A stretch of DNA of 64,000 bases from Neocallimastix lanati (nom. inval.) (taxonomy: Eukaryota; Neocallimastigomycota; Neocallimastigomycetes; Neocallimastigales; Neocallimastigaceae), in the NCBI GenBank assembly GCA_016946835.1, contig JACVTC010000153.1, forward strand, positions 155,001 to 219,000, given 5' to 3'. This document shows, piece by piece, positions 13,701 to 26,400 of the stretch; within the stretch, counting starts at the first letter, position 1, and every line of letters starts with the position of its first letter. The translations under genes and the position numbers were made by a program. The notes beneath the pieces are model-generated. The model did not search any database. It was not told the DNA's origin and was given only the letters and a program-made list of their open reading frames with translations.

Positions 13701-14425
13701 TTTTTTTTTTTTTTTTTGATTAGTTTTTGTAGTACAAAAACATTATACAGAATAAAATTTTAATTTGTTTGGCTAAAATTTAAAAACTATTTTCTAAATA
13801 TTTTAATTATTTTTTTTTTTTTTTTATTTTTTAAATATTCTTTTTTTTTTTATTTTTTTTACTATACATTTTAATTATTTAATACAAAAAAAATATATAT
13901 ATTATTTTATTTATTATTATTTTATTTTTTTTATTATTATTTTATTTTATTATTATTTTATTATTATTTTATGTTACTATTATTATTTTATTACAAATAT
14001 TATTTTTGTTAGTAATAAAAGGTTAATATTAATATATTTAATATATATTATAAAAATTCTTTTTTCACTAAACATTACTTAAAATATAAAGAATATATGT
14101 AAACATTGTAATATTCTTTAATAAATCATCTTTTTTCTTTCTATTATAATTATTATAGATATAATATAGTGGATTTATTATTAGAATTATTTTATATATA
14201 TGTAGTAATTTAGTAATAATAAAAATAATAATAATATTTATTTTAACCATATATTTTAACAAAAATTAAAAAAAAAAAAAAAAAAAATCTATAAAATTTT
14301 GTTAATTCTGCTTTATTATTATTAAAAGATTTATTAATTCTTAAATTTCAAATACGCCATTCTTTTAATCATATTCTTTAATTAGAATTCAGTAATGAAA
14401 TATTAATTCAAATCAGATCATAAAA

Positions 14426-14511
<86 letters not shown>

Positions 14512-14515
14512 GCTT
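10737..14515. repeat. Segmental duplication, copy A
   Basis: This block aligns by eye, over nearly its whole length, with 39370-44420. Shared landmarks in the same order include the 'catgatatatagtttgttgt' region (10861 and 39481), 'ccacgtgttttatgggtt' (11345 and 39973), the membrane-protein gene start, 'gaccaagaaaaaaa' (13478 and 43338) and a terminal (ATT)n array (14429-14511 and 44311-44420). Copy A is shorter mainly because about 1.2 kb covering the 3' half of the gene and its downstream flank is missing. The rest is AT-rich DNA without genes. Confidence 0.85.
11755..12146 (-). pseudogene. Dead copy of the 40972 membrane-protein gene
   Basis: The sequence follows the 5' half of the intact gene at 40972-41862 almost base for base, including SNQY, the SYWxDENGKEN-type region and the NISNNNISN repeat. 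Three codons are now stops: Trp6 is TGA (12129-12131), a Gln is TAA near 11930, and a Ser is TAA near 11860. The Ile-Ser-Asn repeat then runs straight into sequence that in the other copy lies past the 3' end of the gene, so the membrane segment and tail are gone. The deletion junction is in ATT-rich repeats near 11755, which suggests slippage or unequal recombination. Confidence 0.88.
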
Positions 14516-14579
14516 TATTAATATCATAATAAATTTTATTATACAGTAATTGTATAAAAGATTAACAGAGAATAAAATC

Positions 14580-14615
14580 GGGAGAGTTGCATTTCGCCAA
14601 GTGGCGTATTGATAT
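14580..14615 (+). repeat. Possible Mutator-type terminal inverted repeat, left arm
   Basis: The arm opens GGGAGAGTTGCATTTCGCC and ends GTATTGATAT. It closely matches the inner arms of the MITE at 47716-47937 and is the inverse of the arm at 49569-49616. It lies about 750 bp from the Mutator-like transposase relic and may be that element's end. I found no matching right arm between 16400 and 17570. Confidence 0.5.
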
Positions 14616-14790
14616 AAATAAATGAATAAATAAATAAATAAAAATTCAAAATAATTTTTTTAAACTTGTTTTTATTATATTTAATAATTCAAATATTTTT
14701 TTTAAACTTGTTTTTATTACATTTAATAAAAATATATTTAATTTTAAAGATATATTTTAATATTTTGCAAAATAGTAATAAAATAATTAC

Positions 14791-15131
14791 ATTTTAATTA
14801 TAAAAATATATTCTTAAAATAATAATATTTTATCATAAAATAATAATATTTTAATTATAAAAATATATTCTTAAAATAATAATATTTTATCATAAAATAA
14901 TTATATTTTAATTATAAAAATATATTCTTAAAATAATAATATTTTATCATAAAATAATTATATTTTAATTATAAAAATATATTCTTAAAATAATAATATT
15001 TTATCATAAAATAATTATATTTTAATTATAAAAATATATTCTTAAAACAATAATATTTCATCATAAAATAATTATATTTTAATTATAAAAATATATTCTT
15101 AAAATAATAATATTTTATCATAAAAATATAT
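14791..15131 (+). repeat. 57-bp tandem repeat, six copies
   Basis: Six near-identical 57-bp units, each starting ATTTTAATTATAAAAATATA, stand head to tail. Divergence is limited to a few bases, for example an AACAATAATATTTC variant in the fifth unit, so the expansion is recent. The array lies between the inverted-repeat arm at 14580 and the transposase relic at 15370. Confidence 0.9.
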
Positions 15132-15369
15132 TTTGATGTTCTTAAACTAACCTAATCCAATAAAGATTAAAAATACTTATTAAAATTACTTTAATCATTA
15201 TTGTATTTATTCATTTATTCTCTATTTAAAATAATTTTTACTATTAAAAAATCATTATTATATATAACAGAATTCAATTAGTCAATTTTATCATAATAAT
15301 TCCAATTTTTAGTTTCATAACTAATTAAATAGATTTTTTTTTTTTTTACAATATTTTAAAAATTATAAA

Positions 15370-15515
15370 AATTGAACATAATTATGTTCTTGGCACTCAC
15401 TTTTTATTTTACTATAAATATCATATATATATTTAGGATTAATAAAAGGAAAGTTCGAAATATTATTATAATATATATATAAATCTTCTATTTTTTCAAC
15501 TTTATTACCACATAA

Positions 15516-15550
<35 letters not shown>

Positions 15551-16400
15551 CTAACGCTCTTTTAAAATGCCATATACAATATTTAATATTTGTATTAATA
15601 AAAACTTTTTCTGCAGCATTAGATGTAGCTTTTTCAAAATCGCAATGAAATATTTTTGGTATAATTTCAATATTATTATATTTCCTAGAATTTTTTTTTT
15701 ATTTCTTCAAATAATATTTCATAAGTTGTTTGCTTTTTATTTTTTAATATAGAAAAGGAAGTAGTGTAAAAACAATCTAATTCTGTAACATAGGTTCTAG
15801 TTATAAATACTTGATAACTAAATATAGGTGTAATATAAAATGTGCCATCAGCAAAAATATGTTTATTTTTAGAAAATAATTCTGCTTAAAATGGAGATTG
15901 AAAAACAATTAAATCATTATTTTTGAATATCATAAAAATTTTCATCCCTTTTTGTTTTATAATATTTTAATTCATTGGGAATTTCATCAAATGTGGTTAT
16001 ATCAGGAGGTAGCGGTTTTCTTCTACTTCTTGTTACTTGGGATTTAATTGAATTATATCCAGGACATATAAGACCCATACCTTGAGAAATTTCATCATAT
16101 TTACGTCTTATATTTACATTAAAAGGAATTGAACTATTTGAAATTTCATCTTTAATTTTATTTTTTTACAATTGATTTAGCTGCTTCAAATTTATTTTTA
16201 AGACGATTATGTAAGTCATCATATTCTAAGATTTGATTCTCATTATTTAAAATAATGAAAGATGGACATTTATTTAATGTTTTATATTTAGTACATTTAT
16301 ATTTTTTTTTGGATTGTCTTTTCTTTTGGATGAAAGATTAAACTTATTATTTTCTGTTCATAATAATTTGCTCTTTTTCTCTATTCGTTTTGCTTATTTC
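15370..16400 (-). mobile_element. Mutator-like (MULE) transposase relic
   Basis: Reading the minus strand from 16400 downward gives, in order: a zinc-binding N-terminal fragment (YKCTKYKTLNKCPSF), a linker (IRRKYDEISQGMGLICPGY), and the transposase core. The core includes HIFADGTFYITPIFSYQ with the first catalytic Asp, IIPKIFHCDFEKATSNA with the second acidic site, and YCIWHFKRAL, the C-x-W-H-F block typical of MULE transposases. The reading frame is broken by stops and shifts in several places, for example at the T-run 15521-15545 and before AELFSKN, so no active enzyme is encoded. Family assignment rests on these motifs read by eye. Element ends are unproven. Confidence 0.8.
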
Positions 16401-17574
16401 AATTTCTTGATTTTTCTCCTTTTTTTTTTTTTTTTTTTTTAATAAAAGTTTCTAATTAAATATTTTAATGATTAATTTTAATAATAAATATTTTTAATTA
16501 TATATATTTTAAATGAAAATTAATTATCCAAATCTTATTTTTTAATTCTTTTATATTTTAAATAATTCCATTTTTTTAGTGTTAACTGATAAATATAAAG
16601 TATTTATGAGATTATAATATTTTTTAATATATAAAGTATAAAAATTTTTATATTATAATTTTATATTTATTATTATATTTAATAACCAATATTATTTTTT
16701 CATCATTATTATAAAAATATTATTATTGATGTTTCTTTAATTATTGCTACAGTTCATATTATTTATTTATTTTTTATTACTAATTTATAACATAAGTTGC
16801 TCTAAGAAAAACTTTTTTTTACGTTTTTCTAAAGTAGTTAAATATTATTTTTATAAATTCATATATATATATATTTATAACTAATAATAATTATTATTTA
16901 TAATTTTAATCGTCATTATTATTATTAATGACAATCCTTTAATAATTATTACTATACTGTTTATATTATTATTATTTTTTTTTTAATTATTTATTATTTA
17001 TCAATTATTTATTATTTATTTATTTAAACAGATATTTGTAAAGATATTTATATATGAGAAAAATTTTTTTAATATCTAAATATATACTTCAAAAATATAA
17101 ATACATCAATTTTATTTATTTATTTAATTTTTATTTAAAGGATTAGGAAATTAAAAGTATAATTACTTAGCTAATAAATAAAAAAAATAAATAAAATAAA
17201 ATAAAAATAAAATAAAAATAAAAAATATATAAAAATAAATAAATAAATAAATATATTTTAAATAAAAATATTCTATAATGTTTCAATTATTTATAACATT
17301 TAAAATATTTGAAATATTTATATTAAAATTTACATATATATATAATTTTTTTTTTTTAGCAGCAGCAAAAATTACTCAATTTTTATTAATTAAATTTATA
17401 AAAAGATGAATATAAAAAAAAAAAAAAAAATAAATAAATAATACATATATATATATATATATATATAAAAAAACAATGAAATAAAAAATAATGGTATAAT
17501 ATTTATAGTATAAAATTAATTAATATAATAAGTAAGACTTCGCAATGGCATAATTATACCATAGAACAATAATA
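16401..17574. other. AT-rich intergenic
   Basis: I saw no gene, RNA or clear repeat beyond homopolymers and AT dinucleotide tracts. It separates the MULE relic from the poly-A end of the LINE. Confidence 0.6.
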
Positions 17575-19330
17575 TTTTTTTTTTTTTTTTTTTTGATTCA
17601 GCAATGATTTTCATAAATTATGAAAAAAATTATGATCTTCGATGGTTGCACTAGCCTTGTTGGCCTATAACCGGCCGGTCTGACAATATTTTTAGTATTG
17701 ACACTTTTGGTAGTATTGCTCTATTTCAACCTATTGAACAATAGACCATTACTATCCAATAGCAATAGGTATAATACATGGAAGAAGAGTCACAGTAACC
17801 ACAAAGAATGAAGTATTTGTATTAATACCTTATTTCATTTGGCATTCGAGTAGATCTTTCCATTCTCTTGAACTGATATTAATACTTCTTCTTTCAAGAA
17901 GGAAATTAAAAACTTTTTCACACACACTAGAATTAAAATATACTTTATTTTCAATATTAATACTAATATTATCATAACTATTAATATTATTATAACTATT
18001 ATTATTATTATTAAAACTATTATCTATTATTATTATAACTATTACTATTATTATAATTATTACTATTATTATAATTATTACTATTATTATAATTATTACT
18101 ATTATTTCTACTATTATTATTACTTCTATTATTATTATTAATGCTATTACTACTATTACTATTATTACTGTTATTATTATTATTATTATTATAAAAAAAG
18201 GCTATTACTATTATTACTTTTAAGTTTGATATTGTTTAAAATATGAAATAAGAATGAGATTATATAATTTTATCATTGACATTACTACGACTATTGTGGA
18301 AAGATGGACAACTAATTAACCAGTACATTAACCATCTTTGATTACTTTTACAATAGGGACAAAAATTTGGGCACACTTGGTTAATTATTTTAGAAGCTTT
18401 AGTCACATTAGTATTTAATATATATCGGCTTCGTACTCTCAATATTTCAATAACCAATAGAAACCATAGGAAAGATGGAGATATTCATAACATAGTTTTA
18501 TAAAATTTGAAATTTCTTCTAGTTTTTTCATGCCATAGTATTCAGCTTTAATAGAATTTAATTTAACATCTCTTTTTCAATAAAAGTTCTTAATTTCTCG
18601 AGAATTGTTACCTCTTTTATCTAGTTTACGTTCATCGTTCAAGACTCCTTTTTTTTTTTTTTTTGTCCATGAGTATTTTTTAGAATTAGGATATTTTTTG
18701 AAAAATTTAGCCTAAGATAAAGTACATTTAGCATATAAAGATGGAATATTCATATTTTTTGAAATTAAATAGACAGATATATATGATTCAGCTTCGTGTA
18801 ATCCTGCAATTCACCTTTATATTTTATTTACCAATTTTTGAGTATTGTTTGATCTTACTTAATTTGAACCAAATATTGGGAAAAAATATGAAATTTTACT
18901 AATTAAATATGAAATTTTAATAATTAAATATGAAATTTTACTAATTAAATATGAAATCTTACTAATTAAATATGAAATCTTACTAATTACATATGAAATC
19001 TTACTAATTAAATATGAAATCTTACTAATTAAATATGAAATTTTACTAAATTAAATATGAATTAAATATAATTTTCTTAGAAGGATAGGCATTTTGGAGT
19101 TTAAGAGAAATTTAATAACAGAAAAGAGAGCTTTAGTTACTTTTGTTATAATTAATTTAATAATAGGTTTTAACGATAAATTTTAATCTTATGGTATACC
19201 TAAATAAGTATAACAATCAGTAATTGCGATCAATTAACCAGCAATATAAAAGATAGGGTCTTTTTTATTTTGAAAAAGGAGAGTGTCTTTTCGAATAACC
19301 ATTGTTGCACACTTGTTAATACCAAAGTTC
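17575..19330 (-). mobile_element. 5'-truncated LINE (non-LTR retrotransposon) with poly-A
   Basis: Read on the minus strand from 19330, the block gives the end of a reverse transcriptase palm (FGINKCATMVIRKDTLLF, DCYTYLGIP), a thumb and connection region (NMNIPSLYAKCTL), and the C-terminal Cys motif CPNFCPYCK...LISCPSFH (18260-18457). The probable ORF end, NISSREWKDLLECQMK, stops near 17838, and a GC-richer 3' untranslated part leads to a poly-A tail seen as a T-run at 17575-17594. Stops and shifts make it inactive. Two repeat expansions lie inside: an Asn/Ser-coding ATT/ACT array (about 17960-18190) and a 21-bp array (18885-19053). The 5' part ends at the T-run at 19331. Confidence 0.8.
18885..19053 (+). 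repeat. 21-bp tandem repeat inside the LINE
   Basis: About eight copies of a 21-bp unit (AATTAAATATGAAATYTTACT), with C/T variation at one site and one unit carrying ACAT. It interrupts the reverse transcriptase C-terminal region, so it expanded after insertion or in a dead lineage. Confidence 0.85.
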
Positions 19331-19483
19331 TTTTTTTTTTTTTTTTTAAACTAGGAAGAGAACACACTTCCTATATTTTATTAGATATAAAAGATAAAAA
19401 ACATATATAGGTAAAAAGTACATAATAATCGATATCAATAAAATAATAAAACAGTGAAGTAACATCTTTAAAATAGATAATAT
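19331..19483 (-). repeat. SINE-like direct repeat, copy 1
   Basis: A T-run of 17 is followed by ACTAGGAAGAGAACACAC and CTTCCTA, which fold into a small hairpin, then about 120 bp shared with 19562-19822. On the minus strand the order is body, hairpin, poly-A, as in a retroposed element. It abuts the broken end of the LINE. The identity of the body is unknown. Confidence 0.55.
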
Positions 19484-19558
19484 GGTGTCCATTAAACTCT
19501 TCTTGAACTCATCTTTATTACCATTATTAATAATATCATTACTGGTTGATGGAAAATT

Positions 19559-19561
<3 letters not shown>

Positions 19562-19597
<36 letters not shown>

Positions 19598-19822
19598 CTA
19601 GGAAGAGAATACACTTCCTATGTTTTATTATATATAATAGATATAAAAAATACATATAGGTAATAGGTACATAAAAATAGGTATCAATAAAATAAAAATA
19701 AAAAATAAAAAAATAATGCTTGAATGTTTCAGCTTGGTGTACTGTGCGGGGAATGATCCCTACCTAACATAATTAAAATAATAAAACATTGAAGTAACAT
19801 CTTTAAAATAGATAATGTATGG
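19562..19822 (-). repeat. SINE-like direct repeat, copy 2
   Basis: This is the same unit as 19331-19483 with a T-run of about 33. It carries an extra internal block of about 75 bp (19700-19775) that is unusually GC-rich and contains GTTTCAGCTTGGTGTACTG. Part of this extra block, on the opposite strand, resembles the island at 31262-31412. Confidence 0.5.
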
Positions 19823-19944
19823 TAAATTAGATAACCCAATATTTAGAATGGTGTTATTAATATTACTATTAATATCATTATTTCCATGTCTTATAGATAC
19901 TTATCGGTACTTATGGGTCATTAAGTTTTGAATTTTTTTTTAAA

Positions 19945-20462
19945 TTTTATTTCTATTTTATTTTATTTTATTTTATTTAATCTTTACTTTATATTTACAT
20001 TTCTACTATTTATTTTATTTTATATTATTTTATTTTATATTATATTATATTATATTATATTATATTATATTATTTTATTTTATTTTATTTTATTTTATTT
20101 TATTTTATTCAATCTGTATTTTATATTTACATTTCAACTTTTTATTTTATTTTATTTTATTTTATTCAATCTGTGTTTTATATTTACATTTCTATTATTT
20201 ATTTTATTTTATTTTATTATATTTTATTTTATTTTATTTTATTTTATTTTATTTTATTTTATTTTATTTTATTTTATTTTATTTTATTTTATTTTTTTTC
20301 AATCTGAACTTTATATTTTATTTCTACTATTTATTTTATTTTATTTTATTTTATTTTATTTTATTTTATTTTATTTTTTTTCAATCTGTACTTTATATTT
20401 TATTTCTACTATTTATTTTATTTTATTTTATTTTATTTTTAATTATATTTATATATTTATTT
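19945..20462 (+). repeat. Composite (TTTTA)n satellite past the ABCA 3' end
   Basis: (TTTTA)n and (TTATA)n runs are broken at intervals by a recurring spacer of the type CAATCTGTACTTTATATT plus a short TTTCTACTATTTA tail, seen about five times. The plus-strand frame across it is a Phe/Leu/Ile/Tyr repeat and is not taken as a gene. The same spacer occurs once in the ABCA intron (26276-26293). Confidence 0.85.
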
Positions 20463-20471
20463 TTATTAAAT

Positions 20472-23400
20472 TTATTTAATGTTATTAATAAAATTTATAA
20501 AAACTTCTTCAAGTGAAAATTGACCGAAATTATATTGGCTTACAAGGCCAATATCTTTTGTATATTCCATTATGGAAAAAACTTTGGCAATATTTTCTGT
20601 TTTCATCTGAACGAAATATTTTTGATGCTTTAATGAAGATTCCACTTCGTAACTTTCTTCAGATGTCAGTCCAAAAATATTTCTCTTCTTAATTAATTCA
20701 TTTTCAAACTGATCAGGATAGTCAGTAAAAACTTCAAGTACATATTTATTATTATATTTCATTTTAATATTTTTTTCCGAATCAATACAAATTAATTTTC
20801 CCTTAATTAATATAGCAATACGATCAGAAAGAGCTTCAGCTTCTTCTGTTGAATGTGTTGTTAAAATAGTAGCTGTTTTACAAGCTGTTTTTAAATCTGT
20901 AATAAGCTTCCATATGTAACGTCGAGTAAATGGATCCATTCCTGCACTTGGCTCATCTAAAATAAGATAATTCGGTGAGGAACAAATAGAAATGATTAAA
21001 GATAATTTACGTTTATTTCCTCCACTGATTTCACATATTTTTTTGTTGCTATGCATTTCAATATCACAAGATTTCATTAATTTTTGCGCTATCTTCTGAA
21101 TCTTTTTCGCAGGGTAACCACATATATTAAGATAAAATTCAATTGTTTCTTTTACTGTTAGTAAGTCCCATAATGAATCATATTGAGCACAATAACCAAT
21201 TGATAAACTATGAAGATTATTAATATTTTCATTCAAATCATTTTGATCATACTTTATTGTACCATGTGTATAAGATAAAAGACCAGTTATAATCGAAATA
21301 ATAGTTGTTTTTCCTGCACCATTTGGCCCTAAAAGACCAATGCATTCCCCATTATTTATACCAAATGTAACATTATTAACAATTCTTTGAATATACTTTT
21401 TCTTTTTTTCATCATAGGTTATTCGATTATCCATTTTTTGAAATAAACTTCCTTTATTAAATGAATTAGATTGTTGAATTTTTGATTGAGAGATAACTGT
21501 ATTATTTTCATTTGAATTAAATACAGATGTAGATTTAAATTTTGTTTCAGTTTCAGTTTTAGTTTCATTTATTGCTTTCTCATATTTATTTTTTTCATTT
21601 AATCGCCTTCTTTTACCCATTTCTTTAGCACTCATCGAAAAATCTTTAGTCAATTCGAAAATTTTTATAGATGGATAATTCTTTATTTTGGGAGTGTGCA
21701 TCCTTATTCCCATTGTTTCATTATTTATATCTCTTTGGTTTTTTTCCAAGAAATATTTAACCCTTTTATATTCATTAAAGACGTCATCAGGACCTTTTTC
21801 AAGTGAATTCTTATTTTCTTTTATTTCCTTATCGGAATATTTATTTTTTATACTATTTTTAAATTTCTTAATTTTAGTTCTTTCGAGAAGGAAGAGAATA
21901 ATTGAATAAATTAAAATAAGGCCTATTAAAAATATAATGAATTTTAAAAATTTATGGTTATCATAATTTAATATATCTTCAAGTGATGGTAATTTCGATT
22001 TTAAAAATTTTTCTGTTATTAATTCTGACTTTTCAGCGTATGAAATGCTACTGTTATTCAAAATTTCTGAAACTTGATTTGACGAAAGAAAACTTTGAAT
22101 TTCTTCGTTGCTAGAAGAAATATCTATTTTTAAAATGTGAGAAGATAGTTCAGAATATAGAGCAGAAATAAATGATGGACTATAGAATATTAAAAAGGCA
22201 TATAATTTATTATTATTCGTTGGCTTAATTTCCAAATGATCCGTATACTTAAGAAGAAAGTCAATATTACTTCCCATGAAAATAAAGTAAATAACAATAC
22301 CAATAAAAATTGAAATAATTGGATTTAACAACAAGACTAAGAAAGACACTTTTTCATACTTCTCAAAGAAGTAACAAAAAATATATTGATATATTAAACT
22401 ACTAATAATCCACAGAATAGTTATTCCAACAGTATAAGGTAGATATTGATAATTAAATATATCTATATTACTAAATACTCCTGTGGCGAAAATAAGTATC
22501 ACTGGAATAAATATACATATGAAATCTGAGATTAGAATACTTATCCAATAGGTAAAAAGTTTCGTTCCTTTTAGTAACAATTGATGAGTAATACCAATTT
22601 CTCTTTCTTTCACCATTAAAGGACCATAAATAGATAGGGTAAGTGAGAGTGTAATACTAATTATGACCATAACTAGTGGTTCTGCGTAACACTTATTAAA
22701 TACCTTTGATAGATTCAATATATTATTATTATCATTGACAAATTCTTCTTTACTTTCATAATTCGAAAAAGGTTGATAGGTCACAGAGATTTGTTGTTGT
22801 ATATTAGCATCGGAAAGTATTGCATTAGAGATAAGATTAATGGCTATAGGAAGAGCAAAATTACATGTATTATTGTAGAAAATATTAAATTTCAACGGAG
22901 ATGAAAAATCATTATTAATATCTCCAAAGCCTCCAAAACCTCCAATATATTTAAGATTAGGTGTTAATTTATTAGATGTAACGGTAAGTTCATTTTCATA
23001 ATTTACTGATTGAAGTGATAATGAATTTTTTAAATTCATTCCAATATTATTGATAATATTTAGAGTTTTCCCAGCAGCCATTCCATTCTCATCTTTAAAC
23101 CATTGTCCGTCTTTATAAATATCCGAAGAAATTTCTAACTGGCGAAAATGATGTAAATCATTCGAAGAATTAATAAATTTTTTTGCAAAATAAATACATA
23201 AAATTGAAATGCAAACAGGAAAAAATGTATAAAGAAAGGCAAAATTTTTATCTCTGGTAAATATCTTCAAACGAAGTTTAATAATACAATACATTTGGTG
23301 TAATACTGATAATTTCAAAGTTGATCTGTTTTCTTTAAGTATACTTTCAAGATTAGAATGAGATATAAGCTTAGAATCATCTATATCAATGTTAATGATA

Positions 23401-26400
23401 TCATTGCTTGAATTTATTAAATTTTCTTTTTCCTTATTACTTTGAATCTTAATAAAGAGTTCCTCTAGTGTGGGAGCTGTTAGTGTGAAGGTTTTAATTG
23501 AATTATTAGAATCTTTTATTAGTCGATTTAATTCAAGAAATATTTTACTAAAAGATTTAGAATATTTCATGGGCAATGAATAAGAAATAATATAATTTTC
23601 TTTAGTATCTTCTCTTTTGTTGTGAGTCATTGTATCAGTTTTTTTTCTTTCGGTATATTGCACTTTCTTAGATTGCTCATTAATATCAGAGATCTTTGAA
23701 GGATATGGATTTGATAAAGAAGAATACAATGAGGGAGAAGAAGAAAAGGATATATTTTTATTAGTAACCAAATGTCTTTGAATTTTTTTTAATTTAACGG
23801 ATTGAGGACAATACGATTTCATAATTCTATCTAAGAGAATATCTTCATTTAAATTTTCTAACTGAATATCGATTATATAGTTCATATCAAATCTATTTTT
23901 TAAGAAAAGACTACTTCCCAAGCAAATAATTTTACCATCGTAAATAATCATTTTGCGATCTGCTAAAAAATCAGCTTCATCCATATAATGAGTAGTAACA
24001 AAAATTGTACATCCTTTCTTTTTATGAGATAAAAAGTTCCAAATATTCTTACGAGAGTAAGGATCAAGACCAGTAGTAGGTTCATCGAGAAATACATATT
24101 TAGGCGAACCTAAAAAGGCTAAAGCAATATTCAATTTTCTTCTTTGACCACCACTAAGTTCATTTGGAAAGTTTTCTCTTTTTTCGTATAAATCAATTTC
24201 TTTAAGAATAGCTTCTACATTAATTTCATCTTTTCTTAATCCCTTAATACCGCCGAATAATATAATGTGTTCTCCAACATTTAGATTGTTATTAAATGTA
24301 TCAAACTGAGGACAATAACCAAATTCGCTACATATTTCTATTTCATGACCAACTAATGATCTATTATTATAATAAATTTCACCTTTTGAGGGTGATATAA
24401 TACCGGTCATAATATTTATTAACGTAGTTTTACCTGCTCCATTGTGACCTAAAATGGCAAATATTTCATTGGAGAAAGCATTAAAATTAATACCCTTTAA
24501 TACTTCTTTATCTTTTCCGTTCAATTTATATGTCATTTTTATATTGTTTACCCTAACAGTTGCATCTTTTAATGACTTTGGATCATCTTCAATGAATTGA
24601 TTACCTTTTGTTTCTAATTCATATGATATTTCAGATTTATTGATAGAATTCAAACTACTATTATTGCTGCTTCGATAATGACTAAATAAATCACTAATAA
24701 AAAAATACCAATGACGATGAAAATTATTACCTTGAGGTAAAACATTATCAAGATATATGGCTATAGTATAATAAAGAAATAAAGAAAAACACAAACCAAG
24801 AAAATTAAACTTTAAATTTTTATCCATCCAAACATCAAATAAAGTAATAGATCGGCCTCCTTGTTCAAAAGAAACAATTTTATTAAAAAACGAAACAAAA
24901 GAAACCGGTGATATCGTAAATAAACATGTATATCTAATGATATTTGAAGAATTTTTGATACTTTCTTCAACAAAATATCCTGAAAATAATAGAATACTAA
25001 TAATAATACTAACTACATTTCCAGTTTTAGACTTATTAATCATAGTAGAAAGAATAAAAGATATACAGCAACAGGATAAACCAAAAATTAATAATATAAC
25101 AATCAAAACGCTCCAATGAACAAAAACAAACAATTTAAAATAATACATGAATAAAATACATAAACTACTACTGACTACAATAATAAAAGTATATATTAAT
25201 GCCCAAGATCCCCAAAAGATTGATCTTTTTAAGCCGATAATAATTAAAGATTGCTTAATTTTAGTTTCCTTTTCTATAACTAAATGATTAAGTAAACTGC
25301 AAATACATGGTATATAATAAATTGTCATAAGAAAAGGCATATAGGATTGCATATTATTTACTTTAGATTTATAAGAATATCCTTTTTGATCCATAACTTT
25401 TTTTCTAATTTGAATATCTGGAATAGATGTCTTTGATGAATCAGATAGTGTTTTTATAATGGCCTTGTCTATAAGTAATTGAAAAAGGCTAACTGTTTGA
25501 ATAGGATCATAATACCTATAATCATATTTATAAACCTTTTCACTTTCTCCTTTTAACATTTCTTCTAATTCATAATAATTATTGAAAAAAATAGTATATT
25601 TTGTTGCTGACTTAAAGATAACACCATAATGGAAGAAATTATCTTTCATTTGATGATTACTATATAATTCTTTTTCACTGTTCACAATATTAATTTTCAT
25701 TTCAAAAATTCTATTCGTATTATTAAAATAATTTGGACTGTAAGGATTGAATTCGACTGTATTGGATGCATTATATTTGCTATATTCTTCATATTCTTCG
25801 TAAAGATCATTTATTTCCACATCCGAGCGAGTAAAGTCTTTATCATTTGGAATAATTTTAAATTCCTTAAATATGTCATTACTTTTAAAATTTGATATAA
25901 ATTCATTTTGTTTTTCAAAATTATCTGAAAATAAAAAATCAAATCGGTAATGACTTAACTGATAACCCGGTAAATTGTTAACATCATCAATTACAAGTAC
26001 TGGGCTATTAGTAATTTCAGTAATATTAATTTCTTTATCTATATATTTAGATTTTAATCCTATTTTTATTTAAAATTAACATATATATGAAATCAACATA
26101 AATAAATTAATATTTGGTGAAGTAAAATTTAATTATAATTATTCATTCATTTATTTATTTTTTTGATATTTTATTTAATATATATATATATATATTACTT
26201 TTATTTATTCCACTTTATATTTTTTTACAATACATATTTTTTTTAATTAATTTATTTTATTTTATTTTATTTTACAATCTGTACTTTATATTCATATTCA
26301 ATATTATTCTTTTATTTTATTTTATTTTATTTTATTTTATTTTATTTTATTTTATTTTATTTTATTTTATTTTATTTTATTTTATTTTATTTTATTTTAT

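Noticed and set aside
19928-20479. 183-residue plus-strand frame of Phe/Leu/Ile/Tyr repeats
   Set aside because: Entirely (TTTTA)n satellite; no real protein character, and it overlaps the end of the ABCA gene.
25818-25820. GTG start for the ABCA protein at 25820
   Set aside because: Open reading continues upstream with family-like sequence to a splice acceptor at 26060, and exon 1 with an ATG is found at 27039.
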